64,000 nt of DNA from Sulfurimonas sp. Its GTDB lineage: Bacteria > Campylobacterota > Campylobacteria > Campylobacterales > Sulfurimonadaceae. Where the stretch lies: positions 1 through 64,000 of the forward strand of contig NZ_JBFHGL010000001.1 in NCBI RefSeq assembly GCF_041583195.1. Direction: 5' to 3'. The notes under the pieces are model-generated. The model ran no database searches. It was not told the origin of the DNA and saw nothing but the letters and a program-made list of their open reading frames with translations. This document shows, piece after piece, positions 1 through 9,674 of the stretch; positions within the stretch are counted from its first letter, which is position 1; each line of letters opens with the position of its first letter. The position numbers were made by a program, and so were the translations under genes.

Positions 1-45
<45 letters not shown>

Positions 46-444
46 TGTTATTACAGAAAGATCATATAATATGAATTACTGACCTTGCCCAAGATCAAAA
101 TCTTTGGCTTTGTATTATCTAATTACTATAAATAGTATTAGACGTAAAGTATCTATTAATTTCTAAATAAATAAAAGTTAATAGACGGTTGTTGTTATTA
201 TATTTATAAAGTAAACTCTATAAACTAATAACTATTTTTTAATAGTTCTCAGTTAGTCTACTTACTTAGTTTTCAATGATCTCAAACTTCTAAATGACCC
301 TTCAACTCAAAGCGTCTATCGAAACACTCTCTCAAATGTCTCTTCCGTTTGTGGAGCAGAATTATAGGAGGAATTTACTTAATATAAGCTTAGTGTTTTC
401 AAGAAATCTAGAAGTTTTTTTAATGTTATGTTTTTACGTACTTT
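46..444 (-). promoter_or_regulatory. rRNA operon promoter and leader
   Basis: This 400-base stretch between mnmA and 16S carries no gene. On the minus strand a perfect TATAAT lies at 361-366 with AT-rich sequence upstream but no good -35 hexamer, as is common in Campylobacterota. Transcription would start near 354, giving a leader of about 310 bases. At 260-283 the leader reads GATCATTGAAAACTAAG, which resembles a boxA-type antitermination site. A CCAAAGAT/ATCTTGG hairpin at about 88-108 could take part in 16S processing. The assignment rests on position and these motifs. I see no terminator between mnmA and the rRNA gene. Confidence 0.7.
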
Positions 445-1482
445 TTATGCTGTTTTATTAGCAGTCTTTGTAATCCAACCACCACCTAAAAGTTTGTTGT
501 TATCATAAAATACTGCTGCTTGACCTTCTGCAACACCGAGTACATCTTCTTTTAGTGTTACTTTTGCACAATTGCCTTCTATAATAACATGGCAAGCTAC
601 AGCTTTTGTTCTGTATCTTAGTTTTACATGTGTATCAAATTCTTTTTCATCATTAAACATGTTTAAGTTTTCTAATTCAACATAATTACATGCTAAATCT
701 TCTCTTTTACCAACAGTAATTTGATTTTTTTTAGCATCTATACTTAATACAAAATGTGGGTCGTGTGCTCCATTAACTGTAAAACCTTTTCTTTTTCCTA
801 TTGTGTAATGCATATAACCTTTATGCTCACCAATTACATTTCCATCTGTATCTAAGACTTCACCCGGCTTATCAACTTCAACATAATCTTTTAACAGGTC
901 AGTGTATGTAGTATCAACAAAACATATCTCAGATGATTCTTCTTGTGATGCAAAAGATTCTAATCCTTTTATAGATGCAGCAAAATCTTTTATATCTGAT
1001 TTTTTTCTCTCACCTAGTGGAAAAACCAGTCTTGGCAAAATATCTTTGTTAACATAAAATAAAAAATAACTTTGGTCTTTAGTATCATCTTCAGCTTCAT
1101 AAAAATACTTACCATCAGTCTTAATGTAATGTCCAGTTGCTAAATAATCAGCTCCAATTTTATCTGCAAACTTGATCATCTCACCAAATTTTAAATTTCT
1201 ATTACAAAGTGCGCATGGATTTGGTGTTTGACCTTTTTCATATGTATCTATAAAAGGTTGAAATACTTTTTCATTAAAAGTATATTGCAGATCTAATACA
1301 TGTAACTTAATTCCTACAAAATCTGCAGCTTTTTGAGCACGTGCAAGATGAACTTCATGATAACCAGGTTTTGAGTGAAGTTTCATGTATAAACCTTCAA
1401 CCTCATAACCATCTTCTTTTAATAACAATGCAGTAACGGTTGAGTCTACACCACCACTCATACCTACTAATACTTTTTTCAT
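445..1482 (-). CDS. mnmA: tRNA-uridine 2-sulfurtransferase MnmA
   Basis: MnmA makes 2-thiouridine at wobble position 34 of Lys, Glu and Gln tRNAs, using ATP and sulfur from a persulfide relay. The PP-loop SGGVDS sits at residues 9-14. The two expected cysteines are present: one in PNPCALCNR (about residue 93) and one in SSEICFV (about 187). A TTG twelve bases upstream could also start the gene. I chose the ATG because it begins the conserved MKKVLVGMSGG and lies 4 bases after the upstream stop. Length, about 345 residues, is normal. It is the last gene before the rRNA promoter. Confidence 0.95.
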   Translation of the reverse strand: MKKVLVGMSGGVDSTVTALLLKEDGYEVEGLYMKLHSKPGYHEVHLARAQKAADFVGIKLHVLDLQYTFNEKVFQPFIDTYEKGQTPNPCALCNRNLKFGEMIKFADKIGADYLATGHYIKTDGKYFYEAEDDTKDQSYFLFYVNKDILPRLVFPLGERKKSDIKDFAASIKGLESFASQEESSEICFVDTTYTDLLKDYVEVDKPGEVLDTDGNVIGEHKGYMHYTIGKRKGFTVNGAHDPHFVLSIDAKKNQITVGKREDLACNYVELENLNMFNDEKEFDTHVKLRYRTKAVACHVIIEGNCAKVTLKEDVLGVAEGQAAVFYDNNKLLGGGWITKTANKTA

Positions 1483-1486
1483 AATA

Positions 1487-2227
1487 TTATTCAAAAAACT
1501 TTTTTAGTGATTTAAAGTATGTAGTATCTTCAAGACCTTCATCTTCTAAGATACCAATTTGGTTATTTAAAGATTTTTCAATCTCATTAGCAACATATTC
1601 CAAATCATCTGTTAAACAGATCAAATCAACATCAGCTTGATCTATCATTCCTGATTTTAAGAGTTTAGTTTTTATAAAATCCATTAGCGGTGAAAAAAAC
1701 TCTTCTCCAACTACAAACAGTTTAACACCTGTAGTTTTCTTTGTCTGAATCAATGTAAGTGCTTCAAACAACTCATCTAATGTTCCATAACCACCTGGAA
1801 AAATAACATAAGCCATTGAATACTTAACCAACATAACTTTTCTAGAAAAGAAATAATCAAAATTCAAATCTATTGTTGTATATGGATTTGCAATCTGCTC
1901 AAACGGTAAGTCTATGTTTAATCCTACAGATTCAACACCACCTTGTTCATGTGCACCGCGATTAGCAGCTTCCATAATACCTGGACCACCACCACTCATA
2001 ATATTAAAACCTCTTTTAGCAAGCATATTTGTTAATTCTCTTGCTTTATGGTAATAAAAATCACTCTCCGGTGTTCTTGCACTTCCAAAAACCGTAACAG
2101 TAGGACCCATTTCCCCTAATTCATCATAACCTTTTACAAAATCCGCAATAATTCTAAATACACTCCATGTATCCGCAGATTTAATATCTCTTACATATTT
2201 TTTATTTACTTCTTCATTTCTTTTCAT
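1487..2227 (-). CDS. LOG-family (Rossmann-fold) nucleotide phosphoribohydrolase
   Basis: This is a LOG/TIGR00730-type protein, a family long misnamed lysine decarboxylase. Characterised members cleave nucleoside 5'-monophosphates to the free base and ribose 5-phosphate. Both family signatures are visible: SGGGPGIMEAANRGA at about residues 78-92 and PGGYGTLDE at 144-152. These contain the residues that bind phosphate and catalyse hydrolysis. The substrate cannot be told from the sequence. It sits between fliY and mnmA, 4 bases from each, so it is probably cotranscribed. Confidence 0.85.
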   Translation of the reverse strand: MKRNEEVNKKYVRDIKSADTWSVFRIIADFVKGYDELGEMGPTVTVFGSARTPESDFYYHKARELTNMLAKRGFNIMSGGGPGIMEAANRGAHEQGGVESVGLNIDLPFEQIANPYTTIDLNFDYFFSRKVMLVKYSMAYVIFPGGYGTLDELFEALTLIQTKKTTGVKLFVVGEEFFSPLMDFIKTKLLKSGMIDQADVDLICLTDDLEYVANEIEKSLNNQIGILEDEGLEDTTYFKSLKKFFE

Positions 2228-2231
2228 ATAC

Positions 2232-3098
2232 TTACGACTTTAACTGAGCTAACCTTTCTTTTTTAGTTCCTATTGTTGTTATTTGAATACCAAAGTTTCC
2301 ATCTACAATAACAACTTCACCTTGAGCAATTATATGATTATCTACCAAAATATCCAATGGATCATTTGCTAGTTGATTAAGTTCAACTACAGAACCTATA
2401 TCCATGTTAAGAACATCTTTTAATAACATCTTCTTTTTACCAATTCTAACACGAACAGGTAGTTTAACATCCATAATAAGAGATATATTGTTGATCTCAC
2501 CAGGAGTTAAATTTGCATCGTTTATTCCAATGTCTTGCAGAGAGCTTGACGGCATATGATTGTCTAGTAATGAATCTTCAGGACCTCCACCAAACAGTGT
2601 TTGTTCTAAATCTTCATCTATTATAAACATAAGCAGTGAATCAATTGATTCTATTTTAAAATCATACTTATGCATATTTGCATATTCTTCTAAACTTACT
2701 TCATTGTCATCACTAACATATTCTATGTCTTCAACTTCGAATTTTAAAACAGGTATTTCATTTTGAGAAGAGAGTGTTGTATTTATTGTTCCAAATACCG
2801 TGCTAAAAGTCTCTTTAGCACCGTCTAGATCATCTTCATTCACACTATCTCTATTTGCTAACTCTTCCCCCATCATAAGATCAGACAACGCTGCTGCTAG
2901 ATTTGGAGTAACAGCCACCATAGCCTTTGCATTTACAGCACCACTAACATTTAACTTAATAAGCACAATAGGTGGAATGATATTAGCCATCATATTTAAT
3001 TCTTGCTGCTCTTTTAAAGTTAAAGACGGAGCAACTCCAATCATACTTTCAACAGTTTTAACAATTTCATTTTCTAATAATTTTATAAAATCACTCAT
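2232..3098 (-). CDS. fliY: flagellar motor switch protein FliY
   Basis: FliY is a C-ring component that works with FliM and FliG to set rotation direction. The C-terminal 75 residues form a FliN-type SpoA domain (LPVRVRIGKKKMLLKDVL, then a GSVVELNQ segment). The N-terminal half looks like a CheC/FliM-middle fold, but I cannot find the E-x2-N phosphatase motif, so CheY-P hydrolysis is doubtful. A GTG nine bases upstream is possible. I chose the ATG because AGGTGA lies 5 bases before it. The gene follows the fliM stop by one base. Confidence 0.93.
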   Translation of the reverse strand: MSDFIKLLENEIVKTVESMIGVAPSLTLKEQQELNMMANIIPPIVLIKLNVSGAVNAKAMVAVTPNLAAALSDLMMGEELANRDSVNEDDLDGAKETFSTVFGTINTTLSSQNEIPVLKFEVEDIEYVSDDNEVSLEEYANMHKYDFKIESIDSLLMFIIDEDLEQTLFGGGPEDSLLDNHMPSSSLQDIGINDANLTPGEINNISLIMDVKLPVRVRIGKKKMLLKDVLNMDIGSVVELNQLANDPLDILVDNHIIAQGEVVIVDGNFGIQITTIGTKKERLAQLKS

Positions 3099-3099
3099 A

Positions 3100-4182
3100 T
3101 TATTCACCTATATCTACATCATTTATTATTTCAGCAACACCTGAAATTTTTTCATGACGTTTTTTCTCAAAGTTTTCTAATGCACGTTTAACTGCATCTT
3201 TTTCTGTATCTATAACTTCTGTTACCTGTATTGACTTTCTAAATCTTCTAAGACCTATCTCACCACGGAATCTGTCTTTACCATCAATTGATACTGTTAC
3301 TATATCATTTGCAGCTTCCGATAATCTTACAACATCACCAGTTTTTAGCTCCAAAATATCACGCATAGTGAGTTCAGCATTACCAAGATTTGCTTCAAGA
3401 GTTACCTTAGCACCACCAAGTAAAACTTGAAGCTCTGTATTTCTACTTTTCTTAGAACTCGTCTCGTTTAGCATCAAATCACGTGAAGCAAGACGAGGCA
3501 GAACAGGTTCAAGAGATATTACAGGGTAACATATGTTCATCATACCTGAACTATGTCCAATAATTATCTCCATAACAACCATTACAACGATCTCATTTTG
3601 AGCAACAATTTGAACAACATTAGGGCTTGATTCTTTTGATTCTATGTTTGGATAAACCTCCATAACAGGTCCCCAAGCCTCTTTTAAAGTACCCATCATA
3701 ACACGTAGTATTGATTCAAATAGTGATAGTTCAATATCTGAAAACTCACGTGATGCATCAAAAGGCTCACCTTTACCGCCAAGAAGACGGTCAAGCATTG
3801 GGAATGCTATTGTAGGGTTAATCTCTATAACACCACTACCTTCCAATGGTTTTACAGAGAACACGTTAAAACTTGTAGGATTTGGTAAAGACATCAAAAA
3901 CTCACCATATGTCATCTGATCAACTGAATGAAGTTGGATCTCAACGATTGAACGCATTATAGATGATATTTGAGAAGCCAATGAACGTGCCATCTTGTCA
4001 TGTATACCACGAAATGCACGAAGTTGCTCTTTTGAAACCCTATTTGGTCTTTTAAAATCATATAATGTAGCTTGTTTTTGCGGCTGAGATAGTTCTTCAG
4101 TCGAATCAGGAATATCTCCGCCTTCGTCCTCTAAAACATCTAAAAGGGAATCTATCTCATCTTGACTTAATATATCAGCCAT
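3100..4182 (-). CDS. fliM: flagellar motor switch protein FliM
   Basis: FliM is the C-ring protein that receives CheY-P. The N-terminus carries the CheY-binding peptide DEIDSLL at residues 8-14. A CheC-like middle domain follows, with a SpoA domain at roughly 245-325 (ELTMRDILELKTGDVVRL). Length, 360 residues, is standard. It overlaps the end of fliA by 8 bases, which suggests translational coupling within the flagellar operon. Confidence 0.96.
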   Translation of the reverse strand: MADILSQDEIDSLLDVLEDEGGDIPDSTEELSQPQKQATLYDFKRPNRVSKEQLRAFRGIHDKMARSLASQISSIMRSIVEIQLHSVDQMTYGEFLMSLPNPTSFNVFSVKPLEGSGVIEINPTIAFPMLDRLLGGKGEPFDASREFSDIELSLFESILRVMMGTLKEAWGPVMEVYPNIESKESSPNVVQIVAQNEIVVMVVMEIIIGHSSGMMNICYPVISLEPVLPRLASRDLMLNETSSKKSRNTELQVLLGGAKVTLEANLGNAELTMRDILELKTGDVVRLSEAANDIVTVSIDGKDRFRGEIGLRRFRKSIQVTEVIDTEKDAVKRALENFEKKRHEKISGVAEIINDVDIGE

Positions 4183-4867
4183 TTTCGCTTCCTACGCTTT
4201 GTTTAATTTTTTGTAATATAGACTTATGAATCTGTGATATTCTAGATTCTGTTATATCTAATACTTCACTAATCTCTTTTAAAGTTAGTTCCTCAAAATA
4301 GTATAGTTGAATGATCATCTGTTCACGTTCGCTATAAGTACCAATAACTTTTTTAACAACACTTACAAGTTCATCTCTTTCAACTTTTGCTAACGCAGCA
4401 CCTTCATCACCGACTTGAAGTTGATCATGTAGAGGCATAACTGTATATATGCTTGAAGCTATACGAGCCTCATGAACTTTATCCACACTCTCATCAAGCA
4501 TCTCTGCAAGCTGTTCATCGGTAGGTTCTTCATCGTTTTCAACCATATACTCTTCAACAGCATAGTCGATCTGTTTAACTAACTTTCTACTAGCACGGCT
4601 AAGTATATCTAAACTTCTTAGATAATCAAGCATAGCTCCATATACACGTTTTTTAGCATAACCCCAAAACGAATCATTTAATTTTTCATCATATCTGCGA
4701 GCTAGTTTAATCAATTCTTCGGTACCTATTGCAGAGAGGTCCATATAGTCTACAGAACTAGGAAGTCTCTCTTTTAGTCTAAAAGACATAGCTTTAACAG
4801 CAGGAAGATATTGTATAGCTAGTTCATCTTCTTTATGCTTGATATCGCTATGGTAACCGTTATGCAT
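4175..4867 (-). CDS. fliA: flagellar sigma factor FliA (sigma-28)
   Basis: FliA directs RNA polymerase to late flagellar promoters. Sigma region 2 is visible (ELIKLARRYDEKLNDSFWGY, then RVYGAMLDYLRSLD). Region 3 follows, and region 4 has a helix-turn-helix, LKEISEVLDITESRISQIH, near the C-terminus. About 230 residues is right for the family. A GTG nine bases upstream could also start it; I prefer the ATG. The start overlaps the upstream membrane-protein gene. Confidence 0.95.
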   Translation of the reverse strand: MHNGYHSDIKHKEDELAIQYLPAVKAMSFRLKERLPSSVDYMDLSAIGTEELIKLARRYDEKLNDSFWGYAKKRVYGAMLDYLRSLDILSRASRKLVKQIDYAVEEYMVENDEEPTDEQLAEMLDESVDKVHEARIASSIYTVMPLHDQLQVGDEGAALAKVERDELVSVVKKVIGTYSEREQMIIQLYYFEELTLKEISEVLDITESRISQIHKSILQKIKQSVGSENG

Positions 4868-5192
4868 TTTGGGCACCCATCTCTTTATTTACTTTTATTG
4901 CTTCGTCTGTTATTTTCATAGCTGAATCAATAAGCTTCTCACGTCTATCAATCTCTTCAACAAAAATATCTAAATGTCTCTCATGTATATCTTTTGGAAA
5001 CATATACGTTTTTAAAGCAATTGTTTTGAAATAAAAAGCGATAATTACATGTGAAAAAAGGTAAAAGAATGTAGTTATGAAAAAAGTATAAAGTAATAGA
5101 CCTTCAGCGTCAAAAGACTTTAGTACACCGAAGATTATACCTATAAAAAAACCTTGAACTGTAAAAAAATACACAAAATTTTCGCCTAACAT
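4860..5192 (-). CDS. small membrane protein of the flagellar operon
   Basis: This is a 110-residue protein with two probable membrane helices (about residues 8-30 and 35-58) and a charged, helical C-terminal tail. I know no named domain. A small membrane protein occupies the same slot between flhG and fliA in Campylobacter, as I remember it, so a role linked to flagellar number, placement or FliA control is reasonable. That is inference from position only. It overlaps fliA by a few bases. Confidence 0.75.
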   Translation of the reverse strand: MLGENFVYFFTVQGFFIGIIFGVLKSFDAEGLLLYTFFITTFFYLFSHVIIAFYFKTIALKTYMFPKDIHERHLDIFVEEIDRREKLIDSAMKITDEAIKVNKEMGAQNA

Positions 5193-5211
5193 ATATACCT
5201 CATTATTATTT

Positions 5212-6087
5212 CTAAAAATGTTGCATTAAGCGTTTAAACAATCCACTTAAGCCACTCTCATCAGCAGAAACTAGCACGTTTCGTTCCAATTTCCTTATAA
5301 TTTTATTAGCTATTTGTTCTAAGTCTTTATATACAGAAGAGTTTTCAGCACTCACACAAAAAAGCTCTCTTCTCTTGATCGAAGATGAAACTTTTACGTC
5401 TTCATTTAACTTTCCGTAAAACTCCAAGTTAAGATTAGGTGAAATATTTGAATGGGCAACTTGTCTGATTTTTCCAAATATCGCCATTGCTTCTTTTTCA
5501 CTCTTAACCTGATTTAGAATCATCCCTATGTCATTTCTCAAGCTTGAAATTGTTTTAACAGTGGCATATGCATCCGTAATTGCAGCAGGATCAGGTACAG
5601 TTACAACGATTACATCGTCTGCAGCATTTAAAAACATTTGAATATGTTCACCAATTCCTGCACCTGTATCTATGATCATCACATCAAGCTTATCTAAAAT
5701 CTCAGCCTCTTGCATAAATCTTTCAAACAACTCTTTATCTGCATATTTTAAAATCTCATCACCGCTCTCACCAGGAATTAAAATAAGATTTCTAGTTACA
5801 GGTATAAGAATATCTTGGACAGTTGCTTCACCTTTTAGTACATGTAAAATATTTTTTTTAATTTTTACATTATACATTACGTCTAAATTTGCCAACCCTA
5901 TATCTGCATCAAAAATACCGACATTTAATCCACTTTTTGAAAGCATATATGCAAGATTAGAGCTTATAGTACTTTTTCCTACACCGCCTTTACCACTTGT
6001 AATAGCTACAAAACGGGTATTACGAGATCTTTTTTTAGATGATGATGCTACTAATTCTTCTAGTTTCTCAGCCTGATGTCCCATCAT
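5212..6087 (-). CDS. flhG: flagellar number regulator FlhG (MinD-like ATPase)
   Basis: FlhG is a MinD/ParA-type ATPase that, with FlhF, sets the number and polar placement of flagella. A deviant Walker A, SGKGGVGKST, is at residues 31-40. The IFDADIGLANLDV segment (switch I) and MIIDTGAGIG (Walker B) follow. The first 25 residues are polar and basic, like the FlhF-activating N-terminus of other FlhG proteins. Its ATG overlaps the flhF stop (ATGA), with AGGAG upstream inside flhF. Confidence 0.95.
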   Translation of the reverse strand: MMGHQAEKLEELVASSSKKRSRNTRFVAITSGKGGVGKSTISSNLAYMLSKSGLNVGIFDADIGLANLDVMYNVKIKKNILHVLKGEATVQDILIPVTRNLILIPGESGDEILKYADKELFERFMQEAEILDKLDVMIIDTGAGIGEHIQMFLNAADDVIVVTVPDPAAITDAYATVKTISSLRNDIGMILNQVKSEKEAMAIFGKIRQVAHSNISPNLNLEFYGKLNEDVKVSSSIKRRELFCVSAENSSVYKDLEQIANKIIRKLERNVLVSADESGLSGLFKRLMQHF

Positions 6088-7367
6088 GCTTTGCTCCTGT
6101 TGAATCCGTTAAGCATACATTCTACTAAAAACTCACTTGTTGCACATACAAGATCTTCAGGTACCTCTTGTCCTACTGAGAAATAACTGATCGGCTTTTT
6201 AGTCTCATAAGCAAGTGAAAAGATATTTCCATAGCCTTTAGTTTCATCTAGTTTTGTAAACATCAATGTATCTACACCTAAAGATGAAAAATTCTCATAA
6301 GTAACCAGCATATCTTCATATTTAATAGAACTAGGCATAGTTAAAACTACATCAACACTGTAATCTGTGCTATTTGCAGCTAAACACTCATAAATCTTCT
6401 CTATTTTGTTTTTATCATACGGACTAGATCCCATTGTATCGATCAAAATATAGTCGCAGTATTTAAGCGATTCAAGTGCAGCCGAAAATTCAGGAGGATC
6501 AACAACCGTCTCAATCCCAAGTTTCATCATTCTCGCATATTGCATCAGTTGTTCAACTGCACCAATACGGTAAGTATCTAAAACAACTAAACCAACCTTG
6601 TATTTTTTCTGCATCAAAAATGAATATCTTGCAGCAAGCTTTGCTATAGATGTTGTTTTCCCAACACCTGTAGGACCAACAAGCATAATAACTTTCTTGC
6701 TTCCCATACTTGGATTTGTCTCCATCCTTATAGGAATCACTTTTCTAAGCAGTGTTTGAAAATATCTCTTTACCGTAGTTGAGTTTTCACGCATCTGAAG
6801 AGGCATATGCTCTAATGTCATTCTCATAATAGCATCTAGATGTTTTCTATCCATTCCGCTTTGAACAGATAGCTTATAGATCTCTGCAAACTCTGGTGGA
6901 ATCTGACTCTCAAGCTCAGGTGCTTTTTCATCCCAAAACATATCTTGGATTAGCTTAACTTTATCACCGAGTTTATTAATCTGGTTTTTGATCTCTTTTA
7001 GCTCTTTTGGTTCAGCTAAATTTAGATTTTGAACTGTCTGCGTTTTTTTATCGGTGTAATCAAACTGAGGTCTTGTAACATCTGAAATTTGAGAAATCTG
7101 TTCAGCTGATTTTGAAATATTAAGCAATATATCTTCACTCTCCTGTCTAAGAGGAGTTTGTTGTTGAAGAGGTTTTTTCGGCTTTTGATAACTTGATGGT
7201 ATATCATTTTCATCTATACCGATTACTATCTCATAAAGAGGCTCTTTTCCAAGTGCTTTTTTTTGAATTTCACGAGTCTCAATAAGCATACCCTCATCGC
7301 CAACTTCCATTTTGGCTTTTTTAAGTGCATCTGAGGGGCTATTACCGCTAAAAGTTAAAATCTTCAT
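6084..7367 (-). CDS. flhF: flagellar biosynthesis GTPase FlhF
   Basis: FlhF is the SRP-type GTPase that recruits flagellar assembly to the pole. In Campylobacter it is also needed for sigma-54 flagellar transcription. The order is a basic N-terminal region, a glutamine-rich low-complexity linker (about 60-110), an N domain, then the G domain with G1 GPTGVGKTTS at 231-240 and LDTYRIGAVEQL after it. The G3 motif reads DTMGSS instead of the usual DTAGR. G4 is TKLDE. The gene overlaps folK and flhG by 4 bases each. Confidence 0.95.
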   Translation of the reverse strand: MKILTFSGNSPSDALKKAKMEVGDEGMLIETREIQKKALGKEPLYEIVIGIDENDIPSSYQKPKKPLQQQTPLRQESEDILLNISKSAEQISQISDVTRPQFDYTDKKTQTVQNLNLAEPKELKEIKNQINKLGDKVKLIQDMFWDEKAPELESQIPPEFAEIYKLSVQSGMDRKHLDAIMRMTLEHMPLQMRENSTTVKRYFQTLLRKVIPIRMETNPSMGSKKVIMLVGPTGVGKTTSIAKLAARYSFLMQKKYKVGLVVLDTYRIGAVEQLMQYARMMKLGIETVVDPPEFSAALESLKYCDYILIDTMGSSPYDKNKIEKIYECLAANSTDYSVDVVLTMPSSIKYEDMLVTYENFSSLGVDTLMFTKLDETKGYGNIFSLAYETKKPISYFSVGQEVPEDLVCATSEFLVECMLNGFNRSKA

Positions 7368-7852
7368 CTATACAAATCCATTAAAGGTATCAACACGCTG
7401 TCTCTTTTATTCCACCCTGGATGAGGGAGAGTTAATTTTTCTTTATTCATACAAATATTATCATAGAAAATGATATCCAAATCTAAACTCCTAGGTGCGT
7501 TGGCAAAAGTTCTTACTCTTCGAAACTTTTTTTCAACTTTTTGAAGATAGTTTAAAATCTGCATTGGCAGCATATTTGTTTTTAACACAATTAAAGCATT
7601 AAAAAAATCATCCTGTTCTAAAAATCCAAACGGTGGATTTTTCAGTATTGATGATGTTTGTAAAACTTCAACCATATTACTTTTTTTAAAAAAACAAAAG
7701 AGATGTTCAAATCTGCGTTTAACATCTCCTGTATTCCCGCCGATTCCAACTATGACTTGATGTCTATAAGTTGATTTTTGGGAAGTTTTATATCCGTAAC
7801 GTAAACCTTTATATATACTAAGTTCATCATTTAATTTACGCTTTAGATACAC
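7364..7852 (-). CDS. folK: 6-hydroxymethyl-7,8-dihydropterin pyrophosphokinase FolK
   Basis: FolK transfers pyrophosphate from ATP to hydroxymethyl-dihydropterin in folate synthesis. The diagnostic segment RTFANAPRSLDLDIIFYD is present; its DLD aspartates bind magnesium. The N-terminal IGGNTGD region matches the usual GSN start of the domain. I chose the GTG because AAGG lies 7 bases upstream, overlapping the aroQ stop; a TTG six bases further up has poor spacing. About 25 N-terminal residues precede the conserved domain, which is slightly long. Confidence 0.92.
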   Translation of the reverse strand: MYLKRKLNDELSIYKGLRYGYKTSQKSTYRHQVIVGIGGNTGDVKRRFEHLFCFFKKSNMVEVLQTSSILKNPPFGFLEQDDFFNALIVLKTNMLPMQILNYLQKVEKKFRRVRTFANAPRSLDLDIIFYDNICMNKEKLTLPHPGWNKRDSVLIPLMDLYR

Positions 7853-7861
7853 TAACAAACC

Positions 7862-8344
7862 TTATTGAGCTTGTTGTTGCGCTTGCTGTTGAGCAGCTTG
7901 TGCAGCAGCAATTTCTTGCATAATTTGAGTCATACCAACCATAGCTAAATGGTAACCAAACGGACCAAAACCAACAATTGACGATGCACATACAGGTGCT
8001 ACCATATTTGTTTTTCTAAACTCTTCACGACGGTGAATGTTAGAGATATGAACTTCAATAGTCGGAATAGCTACTGCACTGATCGCATCACGAATAGCAA
8101 TTGATGTGTGAGTATATGCCGCAGGGTTAATGATAATCCCTTGAGCTTCACCGTAACATTCTTGAATTTTATCAACAATCTCACCCTCTAAATTTGACTG
8201 AAAAAACTCTATTTCTATATTGTTCTGTCCCGCGAACTCTTTCATTTGAGCATGGATTTGTTCTAATTTCATCGGTCCGTAAATTTGTTGTTCTCTTACA
8301 CCTAACATGTTTAAGTTTGGACCTTGAATAACTACTACTTTCAT
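7862..8344 (-). CDS. aroQ: 3-dehydroquinate dehydratase, type II
   Basis: AroQ removes water from 3-dehydroquinate in the shikimate pathway. Family motifs are clear: GPNLNMLG at the N-terminus, [15 protein letters not shown] (catalytic loop) and [14 protein letters not shown]. The last 15 residues are almost all Q and A, a tail not needed for the fold. It is the first gene of the minus-strand flagellar run. A TAAAAT box at about 8376-8381 is its likely promoter. Confidence 0.95.
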   Translation of the reverse strand: MKVVVIQGPNLNMLGVREQQIYGPMKLEQIHAQMKEFAGQNNIEIEFFQSNLEGEIVDKIQECYGEAQGIIINPAAYTHTSIAIRDAISAVAIPTIEVHISNIHRREEFRKTNMVAPVCASSIVGFGPFGYHLAMVGMTQIMQEIAAAQAAQQQAQQQAQ

Positions 8345-8423
8345 TTTTTACCTTGTATTTAGACTTTAAAGAGATATTTTATCTTATAGAATATTAAAGT
8401 TGATTGATTTTTAACAAATGATG

Positions 8424-8429
8424 TATAAT
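8424..8429 (+). promoter_or_regulatory. sigma-70 -10 box for the aminofutalosine deaminase gene
   Basis: TATAAT lies 30 bases before the start codon at 8460, in the divergent region shared with aroQ. No good -35 hexamer is seen, which is usual in this phylum. Confidence 0.6.
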
Positions 8430-8459
8430 TACGCAACTAAACCACTCCAAAGAAATTAA

Positions 8460-9674
8460 ATGCGAATTATTACACCCCATTATATATTACTAGAAGACAG
8501 AGTTGTTACTAACCTCTCCGTAGCTTACGATAAAACTATTAAAAAAATAGCACCATACGAAGAACTCTTAGATGAATTTCCAGATGCAAAAGTTACATCA
8601 CTAAGAGAAAACTCATTACTTATGCCAGGACTTATAAATGCACATGTTCATATAGAATTTAGCGGCAATAAAACAGAACTTTCTTACGGTGATTTTATAT
8701 CTTGGCTTTACAGCGTAATAGAAAACCGTGAGGATTTGATTAACGGATGTTCAAAAGAGTGTATGAATAAAGCTATTGATCAAATGTTAAGGTCCGGAAT
8801 TACAACTTTTGGTGCAATTTCATCACATGCGATGGATCTTGAAGCGTGTGAAAATGCTAAACAAAATGTTGTATTTTTTAATGAACTTATAGGAAGTCAA
8901 GCTGCAGCAGCTGATGCTTTATACGGTGATTTTATAGCACGACTAGACTCATCAAAAGCTGTAAAACGTGAAGGTTTTTATCCTGCAGTCGCTATCCATT
9001 CTCCATATTCTGTTCATCCTATTCTAGTAAAAAAAGCACTTGAACTTGTTAAAAATGAAAACCTTCAACTAACAGCTCACTTTATGGAGTCTCAAGCTGA
9101 AAGAGATTGGTTAGATAAAAGTTCCGGTGATTTTAAAGACTTTTTTGAACAGCTTCTAAAACAAAGTAATGCTATTTGTGATTCTGATGAGTTTTTATCG
9201 TATTTTGACGATCATAAGGCACTTTTTACTCATGCAACTAAAACTAATGAGAAAGAGCTTGATAGTATTTCCAAAAATAACCAAACGATTATCCACTGCC
9301 CCATTTCAAACAGACTTCTTGGAAACGGCGCACTAGATATTAAGACATTAAATGAAAAAAATATCCGCTGGATCTTAGCTACAGACGGACTTAGTTCAAA
9401 CTATAAGCTTGACCTGTTTGAAGAGATGAAAGTAGCTCTATTTATGCATACTGACCAACCACTTTTAACTTTAGCAAATCAACTTTTAAAAAGTGTTACT
9501 ATAGATGCTGCAGATGCACTTGGTTTAAATACGGGAGAGATCAAAGAGGGTAAAAATGCAGATATGATCGTTCTTGATTTGGATGTTGAACCAAATGAGG
9601 AACTGCCTATTCATATCATACTTCACCGTTACAATATTTCAAAAGTAATTATTAATGGAGAGGATGCTCTTTAA
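8460..9674 (+). CDS. mqnX: aminofutalosine deaminase-like amidohydrolase
   Basis: This is a metal-dependent amidohydrolase of the ATZ/TRZ group. In Campylobacterota close relatives deaminate 6-amino-6-deoxyfutalosine in the futalosine route to menaquinone. Metal ligands are visible: HVH at residues 62-64, a histidine in LTAHFMES, and the aspartate in ATDGLSSN. An IHSPYSVHP segment lines the active site. Length, 404 residues, fits. The other mqn genes are not in the window, so the substrate is inferred from family and phylum. Its stop overlaps that of the convergent gene. Confidence 0.82.
   Translation: MRIITPHYILLEDRVVTNLSVAYDKTIKKIAPYEELLDEFPDAKVTSLRENSLLMPGLINAHVHIEFSGNKTELSYGDFISWLYSVIENREDLINGCSKECMNKAIDQMLRSGITTFGAISSHAMDLEACENAKQNVVFFNELIGSQAAAADALYGDFIARLDSSKAVKREGFYPAVAIHSPYSVHPILVKKALELVKNENLQLTAHFMESQAERDWLDKSSGDFKDFFEQLLKQSNAICDSDEFLSYFDDHKALFTHATKTNEKELDSISKNNQTIIHCPISNRLLGNGALDIKTLNEKNIRWILATDGLSSNYKLDLFEEMKVALFMHTDQPLLTLANQLLKSVTIDAADALGLNTGEIKEGKNADMIVLDLDVEPNEELPIHIILHRYNISKVIINGEDAL

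Noticed and set aside
2560-3144. Plus-strand frames opposite fliY
   Set aside because: They run through fliY and fliM coding sequence with no independent support.
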